Shown: positions 55,884 to 64,000 of the stretch, one piece after another
How the letters are laid out: each line of letters opens with the position of its first letter
Numbering within the stretch: the first letter of the stretch is position 1
Source: Varanus komodoensis
Taxonomy: Eukaryota; Chordata; Lepidosauria; Squamata; Varanidae
Reading direction: 5' to 3'
Length of the DNA stretch: 64,000 nucleotides
NCBI RefSeq assembly: GCF_004798865.1
Contig: NW_025335468.1
Span: 2,297,809 to 2,361,808 of the forward strand
Translations under genes and position numbers: made by a program
The notes under the pieces: model-generated
Database searches by the model: none
What the model was told of the DNA's origin: nothing
What the model saw: the letters and a program-made list of their open reading frames with translations, nothing else

Positions 55884-57844
55884 GAGACCACCTCCCTCAC
55901 CTTCCCCCATATCACTGTGACAGTTATGCATGCTAGTAGAAGAGGATGTAACTCTTTAATCCCAAACTCCTTGAAGGCTGGGAGGGTGTTATGTTGAACA
56001 GCTTTTGAGATTTGGAAACACTATTTTAATGCCTTTCACAGTAGCAGGTAGAATCACCCTCATCAATACGATATAGCAACATGTGTTAATGATGTCTAGA
56101 TGACTATTCAGGGTCCTCACTTTATGGCTGGCCTTGATAGCCAGCCCAGCATCTCCAGAGTGGTGGCTGGGTTGGGCTGTGGCCCAAAAACAACAGAGAA
56201 CCCTGTGCATCCTTTAAGTGGGCACAGAACTGCTACTGCTCCCTCTGATCCCAGAACAGAGAGAGCAGAGGAGATGTGCTGCTGGGATTCGCCTGCACCA
56301 GGGAAAGCAGCTGCTTCTCTGTATGCGGGTGAGTCCCAGTGCTCGTTTCCCCCATTCCAGTCTGAGATCAGGAACAGCAGCTGGGAAGAGGGACAGCAGA
56401 CACTGGGATTTGCCAAAGCTGGGGAAAGTGGCCAGTTTCTCCATGCATGAATGGGTGAACCCCAGTCTGCATCGCCCACCCCTCCTCCTTTCTGTAGTGG
56501 AGGAAAGAGGCAGAGCACATGAAGCAGTTGAGTCCCCTTTGCTCCCCCACTGGAAAAGCAAAGGGTGCTCAGCTACTCCTCTCTGCACACCCACCTCCTG
56601 CCTCCATGGTGGGGAGGAACAACAGCCTAGTCTAGCTCAGCTGTGCTGCATGTGGGTTTTCCCTAACCAGGAAAGCCTGCATGCTGCAAAGCCTTGACTC
56701 CGGCCCAAACTCTAGGTGAAAGATCCACCTAGTACTTGGACCAGGGATCAAAGGGTGTTGGGTAGCTGTGGTCATGCCCACTGACACTATACTCACCTGA
56801 CAATTTCCCTGCCATATTCCTGCTCTACAATACATTGTTAATAATTTTTGCAGCCTGGGTCACACTTCTGTAACCCTCCTGTATCTGACAGCTAGCAATG
56901 GAGCTGTTTTGTTTTAAGCATGAAGTTTTCATCAGTGTAACATGAAGTAGCTTTTAAAAATAAAGATGTTTCCTAGTCAAGCAAGTACCCTTTCAGCAAC
57001 TGAACCTTCCCCCTTCCACCTGCTATATCAGCTCATGAAAAAGAAATATTTTTTCTGCATCTTCAGGAATACAATCACAAGCTGCCACTGCTGCTCAAGT
57101 CCACTTTCATGCGAGTCCACTAGGCCAACTGCCTGTTAGAGGGCCCAATGTAGCCAAATTCCCCTCTTGCAAATTTCATCCTCCACTTTGGAGACAAATT
57201 TCCTCCCCAACACTAGATCACTAAAAAGAAGTGATTTTCTGAACCCCACAGGAGCCTAGATGTATGCTTTTGATCAGTGTATTGTACTCTAATGCAGGAC
57301 CACCTGCTTCATATTTAGCCAAGCATTCCCATATTTCTGTATCTTCAGCTTCAGTGCTTCCTTTACTAGCAAACATCTTTTTATATTAAAAGGCTGTTTC
57401 CAGCCAAAACATTTTCTTTCTTGCCATGCCTTCTCTCAGCTTTCCTCCACAGTTAATGCCCTCTGCTTTGGCACTGTTCCTGCAGGTGGACATATTTTAA
57501 TTTTTCACATTTCACTGAAGTGAGCACACCTCCAGAGAACCTTCTTTCCAGTAGTGCCTTCTCTTGGCTCCCCTGCCCTGCCCCACCCACATCAGTATCC
57601 TCCACCTTGGCAGGTCTCTTGGTGGTGAATACCTTAATTTTTTTAAAATTAAGGACATTCTATCATGTCCCTTCTTCATGATTCCCAGTAGAAAAAAGAG
57701 AATCTAGAAACCGAGAAGGGATAAAGGAAAAAATGGTGGTAGTATTAGCAAGATCACAAAATATGGCAGGTCTTTTCCCTGCTCTGGCCCGCTGGCTTTT
57801 TCCATTCCTAAATGTCTTGTGTTTATGAGGGTTACAGAGCATAT
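55881..57844. other. Non-coding stretch with degenerate tandem segment
   Basis: No gene recognised. 56225-56660 shows repeated themes (GGGATT-GCC, GGGAAAG, CTCCATGCATG or CTGTATGCGGG, GGGTGA-CCC) with a spacing of roughly 120 bases, suggesting a decayed tandem array. The rest is plain. Confidence 0.4.
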
Positions 57845-58050
57845 GTGACAGGAGCCTGTGTGGCATTAGACTGGGAGTCTGGGGGTTTGAGTCCTGTTCT
57901 TTGCTCAACCATGAGGCTCACTGGGTGTCTTTGGCCCATCACTACTCTCAGCCTGGCTTACCTCCCAGGGCGAAGGAGGCAGTAAAATGGAGAGCAGCAC
58001 ATAAGCACCTTGGATCCTTTGCAGGGAAAAAGACAGGATATAAACGCAGA
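57845..58050 (+). mobile_element. tRNA-derived CORE-SINE/MIR-like element
   Basis: The head has GGCATTAGACTGGGAGTCTG and a B box GGTTTGAGTCC at about 57883-57893. Then come CACTGGGTGTCTTTGGCCCA (the CORE/MIR phrase) and a CTTACCTCCCAGGG block, with AAAGACAGGATATAAACGCA near the end. More diverged than the copy at 30963. Confidence 0.7.
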
Positions 58051-61000
58051 GCAGCAGGTGGGAATGCAAACATTACACAAAATTTGCAGCTCAGCTATAG
58101 AAAAGAAGGGAAATTTGTGCAAATTTCCTGGCAGAAAAAGTAAGTAGTTTGTGAATGCCTTCCTATGTTCATAAAGGCATGGAGAATTATTTCCTGTTTG
58201 CAGTCTGATGTGGGGAGTCAGCAACCCCATCAGAACAATTACAAGAAGGGTGCTGACATAGAGACTGAAAAACCCAGGATTTTGGCTGTGGAAGACATGC
58301 CAAAAGCAGGTAGAGAACTGAGAGGGAGGGATAAGCTCTGGCAAGCCAGCAGCTGCAAAGAAGGTGATCATCTGTTAGGAGTAATGGACAAGCCACCCAC
58401 CCACTGTAGCTTCTTCTCAAGGTGGCTTAGCATGATGTGTAAACATGTCCATTGAGTCCATGACTGCACTGTACTGCCTCCCTTCATCTTGGCTTACAGC
58501 TAAATGCAACTGAGAAATGTTTTAACATACCATGCAGTCTTTGATGCGTTTCTGCAACATCGTTAGCTGCAGCCCTTTTAACTACTACTTGGGGTGGCTG
58601 CAGCTCATAAGTGGAGAGGAGCTGGAAGAATCCCTGTGCTGTCAAACAATGGGCCTGTTCTCAAATTTATGCAGGGAAGAAAGTGATTGCATGCCAGGAA
58701 TTTTGGTAGATACTGGCATCAGGAGAGTGAAAATTTCTAGGTCTACTTTTTGTAATGAACAAACAGTGGGAGGAATGACAGCCAGACAAGCCGAATGACA
58801 GCCAGACAAGCCAAATGACAACAGAAGGATGTCCTGTTGTAGCATGCATAAGTTACCCGAGGAAGAAGGAACCAAATAATTAGCTTTGAATTATTTCCTG
58901 GAATTTTATTCAGCACAACGGCTTTTAAATGGGCTTCAAATGATCCATATGGAAGCTATTCACTCTAACAATTACTTTCCCTTGTGCAGCAATAGGCAAT
59001 CTAATTGGAAAATAAAAAATAAAAATGGTTTCGGTATACATCTAAACAAAGCTGAAGTGTTAAGAGAGACTCTTACAGACAGCATGTGCCAGGAGATCAC
59101 ATAATGCAGGCTACCTAGAACTGGCGCATAGGAAAACTGACAGTTCATGGAAAAGGCAATGCAGGGCCAAAATGCTTCTCCCCCGACATACCAGTTTGCT
59201 TCACACAGGGAGGGTTTGTGCATGTATGTGTGTTTTTGCACAGGAAGCATTCCAGTGGATCCCCCAGTCTGCATCTTGAACAGGGATTTTTCTTAACTCT
59301 CTAATTTCAGTATCATGTCCATAATTGCATTTAATTACATACTGAATAGGAAAAGGAACAACAATCATTGCTATTACTATTATAGTTTTTAAGAACATTT
59401 CTTTAAAATAAATCTAACAGCAGAGACTGAAATTGCCCTCCATTGGCTAACAGGATTACATTGCATCACTGTCACCCACCTAGCTACTGCCAAGAACATC
59501 TATCCTATTGGATTCCACCCTTTTCCGACTTTTTCCACTGATAGTTCTGCTGTCACCTCTGAGCCCCAGAATGTGTTGTCAAGCTCAACTGATAACTAAA
59601 AATGGTGCCAAATCATGTGCAGAGTGCCTTTCATTCATCACCAGTAACAGCCCCTGCACAGAGCTTCTAGTGCAAACAGCACCTTCCTTTTGGTAGAAGT
59701 AATCACTGTATAAATTCAAATACAATTTTTTCAGGTTCCTCTGATACTGAAGTTCCCTGAAATGATGCACACATGCCCCAGCTAGGATTAAGCTGACAAG
59801 TGAAAGGACTTTTAAGCCCATCATATTTTGGGTGTTTCATGCAAAGACTCACTAGAAAAGACCATTATACCAGGGAAAGTTGAAGGTAAAAGAAGGAAGG
59901 GAAGACTAAATATGAAATGACAGGACTTCCTAAAGGAAGCCACAAAGGGGAGTTTGCAGGAGCTGAGCGGGGCTCCATGATCGGGACACTTGGGAGGGCA
60001 TTCCTTTATGGGGTCGCTATATGTTGGAGAGGACTTGATGACATGGAACCCCAAATGACAAAAACATCTTTATCTCTCCACAATTCAGAGGCAGTCCTCT
60101 TGCTCTGTTCCCATCTTCTCCTCCCCATGCAACATGGCAGACGGTCAAGGCATCAGGCTGCACACTTGCCATGCCTTCTCCTTCAACTCAAGACTGGCGC
60201 TTTCACTCCCTGGATGCTACATCCTGCCTTCTTTTCAAACAACTACACTCCTAGAGTTCCTAGAGATGATGCTGAGAAAACAGAAAGATCTTCAGTGCTT
60301 GCTGAAGTGTGTATTACATCCATTTCTTACGCCAGGCCAGGATTTCTGAATGCTCACAATTGAACATAGATCATCCAGTCCAGGATTTATACTAGACTGA
60401 CAAGACAAGGACTAGTCTGCCTGTGGTGGCACATAAGGAAAGAATAGTAAACAAATCATTTATCTGTGAGGCCCTGTTTCCAAGAATTCCAGGCACCTGC
60501 CCTCCAATCTCCCCGCAACATAAAGGCTGCACTCTCACACCCTCAAAATACCTGCTGTGTAAAAGACTTTTGTGGCCCAGAGAAAGTGACAACAGATTGC
60601 TCAGGGAAGGCTGGAGAGACTCAAAGAGAGTTCAGCTCAGTAAGACTTGCTGGCAAAAAGGAGCCCCCAGATTCCTCCCATCTGAAAAACTTGCTCTCTT
60701 TAAGGGCTTGACTGTTAACAGGGCAGAAAAGAATGAAAGCCAAACAAAATAAGTACAGTCTTTCTCCATAACAGCTGGGAGAACGGCCCACGTCATCATG
60801 TGGTCAGTCAATGGGGGTGGTGGTCCTGCATCCTTCCAGGAATGCATTTTTGCACTTGCTTTAATAAGGAAAACTAAAGCAGCAGCGGTGATCATTAGAG
60901 GACCACTGTGCCCCTCCAGACTGAGGAGGTCTTGATCACATGCTTGTTGGACAACAGGAGCAAAGAAGGAAGAAGACAACAAGTCCTCCTCCTCCAAACA

Positions 61001-62734
61001 ATGAGTGACCATGTGACCTGGCTAACACTTAACACCCGTTTTCAGCATCCAATCAAAACTGAATATAGGTTACAAGAAGGCTGACATTCACATGACCCAC
61101 ATTCACTGAGATCACACAGTACACCAGCCCGCAAGTTGGGGGTTGCATATTCAGAATGGCAGCTGTACATGCCCTGTATATATTGTAGCCTCAGCATGGG
61201 TTAAATAAACGAAGCTGGGCTGACATGTTGTGTGAGCGGCCCATTGCTGGCTTACACAATACTTGGATTGTTGATGAAAGCTGATTCAAAATGGTGAGAA
61301 TTTTCTGGAGCTGGTGTAGTTATTCCCTCACTTGTAGCTCTGACAATCCATGGTTGAAACAACCTGTGGGTTGTCATTATGTGTGAACTGGCCCTGTGTT
61401 CCTTGAGAAGCAGAGTTGGCTAATTCTGCCTCTGGATCAGGGAGAAAGGCTTTGGAAGGACCTTCCAAATCAGGAGAGAATGCATGTTTTCAATCCCTGA
61501 ACATTTTCTTCTGTAGAATCCTTATGGTGATCCACACCCATTTCCTCAGAAAAGTCTAGCATCCCAGTTTTTGAAATGGCAAAAATAACAAAGAATGAAC
61601 ACAAATTCCAGGTTCAATAGAAAGGCAGTTATATAGCATCTCAGCAAATTTTCAGTGTGGATAATTAATTTATAATGAAAAATCTGCATTTCCTTCCAAC
61701 AAGTTACTTTTTTTTCAGAATATATTGTGGGAGTTATCTTTTAAACAGTCTACAAATATTTGATGCTTCTATAAAGGAACTACTGGGACCCACTGAAGCA
61801 AATTACTATTGATGCCCTGGGAATTGAAATAACAGAAAAGAAGCATTATTATCTAGTGATCGGAAAAAGGAATGGCTCTCAGGAGTTCTGGTTTTTATTC
61901 ACAGCCTGATGGCCACATTAGCCAAGATACTGCTCCTATTCCTGCCCATGGCTTTTTCATTTGATTATCTGAAATAAAGGAGAAAAATCAAAGGAGAAAA
62001 CATCAGGTTTTGTAAGACTTGCTTCAAGACTTCAACCAGCTTTAGAGTCAAAATTAGGAGCAACAAAAATGACTTAGTTGCTCGTGAGAAAGCAGAGGCT
62101 GTGACTTTGTCTGAGGTGTTAGAGGCAGGCCACAACAGTTAAAGGGGTTTGGTTTCTGCATACATTCCCTTGGTTTCTCCCCTTAAGACCTGCTCTTCCT
62201 GGTCTCTAAAGACACACAATCAAGATATTGTTAAAGGATAAGAGCTGTTGCTCCTGTACAGGACTCACTTAGCATTTGTGTCCATGCATGTGCGTGTAAC
62301 CTAGCACAGTCTCAGCAGCTTATGCTGACAGTTCTGCATTATTTGTAGACCCTCTTTGTCAGTATTGCCTGCACCCCTGCACATAATCACCACTGTCACG
62401 ATGTGGGAAGCAACAGGGGCAGATCCTGACATGCTGGTTTCCCTCTCAGGTTCAGCCCTGGAGCCTGCCAACCTGCTTGCCATTTACAACCTCTGCCTGG
62501 GGATCTGACTCCGTGGTGGGTAGAGCCGAAGCCCCTTCAGGAAGCAACTGTGAATGTCTTGCTGGCCAGCATTGCAGAGAAGCTCAGAGTGTAGCTCTGC
62601 ATCTCCAGCACACAGAGGCACTGCTAATTTTCCTTTATTCTGCCAAAGGGATGCCTTATCCAGTGCATTGCTGCTCAAAGGGCAATCATTCGCAACCCCA
62701 CAAAGTTCGTAACAAATCCGAAATTCGTAACAAA
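58051..62734. other. Non-coding stretch, no gene recognised
   Basis: No domain-bearing frame. A two-copy period-20 repeat (ATGACAGCCAGACAAGCC, 58776-58818) and recurrent short words around 58424, 61230 and 61352 (see findings) are present. Confidence 0.45.
58776..58818 (+). repeat. Two-copy tandem repeat, period 20
   Basis: AATGACAGCCAGACAAGCCG is followed directly by AATGACAGCCAGACAAGCCA and the start of a third unit. Confidence 0.85.
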
Positions 62735-62738
62735 TCCA
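62700..62738 (+). repeat. Two-copy tandem repeat, period 17
   Basis: GTTCGTAACAAATCCGA is followed by AATTCGTAACAAATCCA and a short flank. Confidence 0.8.
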
Positions 62739-63010
62739 GTGCAGTGGATTACTGCAGTACATTTATGTGAGGTTGCCCTTAAGGCTGGTCCAACAGCTGC
62801 AGTTGGTGCAGAATGCCACAGCTAGGTTGGTAATGGGAGCAGTTTATTACCAGCTTATTATACCTACGTGGGAAGAACTGCATCGGCCTGATTCTTGTTC
62901 ACAAAGCCCTAAACAAAACTTGAGAGATTGCCTGATCCACTACCAGCCTGATGCAATGCAGGTCTCATGAGAAAAAGACCTTTTCCAGCAGGTACTTCTC
63001 AAAGGTATTC
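62735..63010 (+). mobile_element. Ancient L2 LINE fragment
   Basis: The plus-strand frame at 62767-62970 reads MRLPLRLVQQLQLVQNATAR, then LVMGAVYYQLIIPTWEELHR, corresponding to the L2 blocks VGLPLKTVRTLQLVQNRAAR and LLTGTGRYSHITPVLRQLHW. VDYCSTFM just upstream matches LDFCNALYV. The remainder decays into LVHKALN-like sequence. Heavily diverged. Confidence 0.75.
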
Positions 63011-64000
63011 TTGCCCTCTGTACCTTGCTTAGAACTGTATTTAATATACACAGTCCGTAATTACAATTCAGTCCAGGGCTGGGTCTTGCATCAGTTCCCC
63101 CTCCCCTCCCAAAAAGCAGGCCGATTTGCATGCTCTGCCTGAGAAACTTCACTTGGCAACCTTGAAACTTGAAAGCCCTCCCCCACACCTCGCTCCTCAG
63201 AATCCTGCCAATCTCCTTGAACCATCTTAAAAAAAATAAAAGAAATCCATCTTAAGGCTGAGAAGGGATGAGGAAGAATGTCAGAAGCACCATGAACAGA
63301 CCACCCTGCCAAATTTGGATTCAAAATAAGTCACCCTGGGAGCAAGTCACTCTACCTAAACAACCCTCCTACAAGCCTTGGGTTCTCAAGGTGCTGATTT
63401 GCATAAAACTACCTACAGTGGGAAAACCACTCTGGGTTTTGACATCATGCAAATACACACTGTGACCACCAATGGTGACAACCCACCATGGTTTAGCATG
63501 ATGTGCAAGCCCAGTCAGTTGTTTGCAAAGCCCTGCTGTTGCAGGGTTATACCCCAGCTGGATTAAAATGAAATGAGAATGCACAGTGCTTCATGCCTTT
63601 CACACTCTGCATCTGCTGAAGTGTTGAGAACAGTATAGTAAACAGCTAGTAATACTAGGAGAAAAAAAACGTTCTCCTCACCCTTCAGTAGCAATTGCTT
63701 ATGCACTGAGGTTTTCAAAAAATACTATCACAATTTTTTTCCTGGCACCAGTGACAACCTACTGTAACTAATAAAGCAAATAAGGCTGTTATAGGCCAGT
63801 TGGCTGCTCAAGGATCCAGGAAAACTAATGCTTTGTTTTCTGGATTCCAAACAGCGTGGATTTGGGTTTCTGTAAGCATTATTCCTTCCTGTCACTAATA
63901 CTATCATCACCATCATCTTCACTTTATTGTATTTTCAATCTTGACAAAAGGAAAGCAAATCTTTTTAAAGCAGTTATACAAATGAGTACCTCAGATTTTT
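63011..64000. other. Non-coding stretch, no gene recognised
   Basis: No gene, tandem repeat or recognisable transposon landmarks seen up to the window end. Confidence 0.45.

Overview
The window looks like a repeat-rich piece of a squamate (or other lepidosaur) reptile nuclear genome, not a prokaryotic or viral sequence. Four repeat classes side by side give the clue: a BovB (RTE) LINE, several L2 LINEs of different ages, CR1 LINEs including one of almost full length with an esterase-type ORF1, and a DIRS-type tyrosine-recombinase retroelement. CORE-SINE/MIR-like tRNA SINEs, a hAT-type miniature element and a mariner fragment fit the same picture. No complete host gene is visible. One short stretch (55656-55771, + strand) has the shape of an internal coding exon, so the window may lie largely within introns or beside a gene I cannot name.

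Layout. 1-5365: non-coding, nothing recognised. 5366-5498: miniature DIRS derivative. 5655-5736: tiny inverted-end element. 6347-12227: DIRS element with inverted termini and internal complementary region. 13400-13604: mariner end fragment. 13876-14435: old CR1 pieces. 14445-14527: 5S rRNA-derived sequence. 15183-18307: BovB on the minus strand between perfect 13-bp target duplications. 19880-20056: SINE. 23570-26636: old CR1 on the plus strand with an L2 inserted at 24592-25567. 30963-31195: SINE. 36199-36526: hAT-like miniature element with 8-bp target duplications. 39330-39780: ancient L2. 41530-47520: nest of L2 copies, including an assembly gap at 46699-46798 flanked by the same 194 bases twice. 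50545-55205: near full-length CR1, minus strand, with tandemly repeated 5' units. 55656-55771: candidate host exon. 57845-58050: SINE. 62735-63010: ancient L2. The rest is unassigned single-copy-looking DNA, parts of which resemble conserved non-coding elements.

The history is mainly layered retrotransposition. Old CR1 and L2 copies were cut by younger L2s; BovB, the large CR1 and the DIRS element are younger still, but all have decayed frames. I found no convincing undescribed gene system. The most notable items are the DIRS pair (full-size element plus a roughly 130-bp end-to-end miniature only 850 bp away), the repeated 5' units of the CR1, the 5S-derived sequence, the candidate exon, and the false duplication at the gap. 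All homology statements are from reading by eye; no database search was possible.
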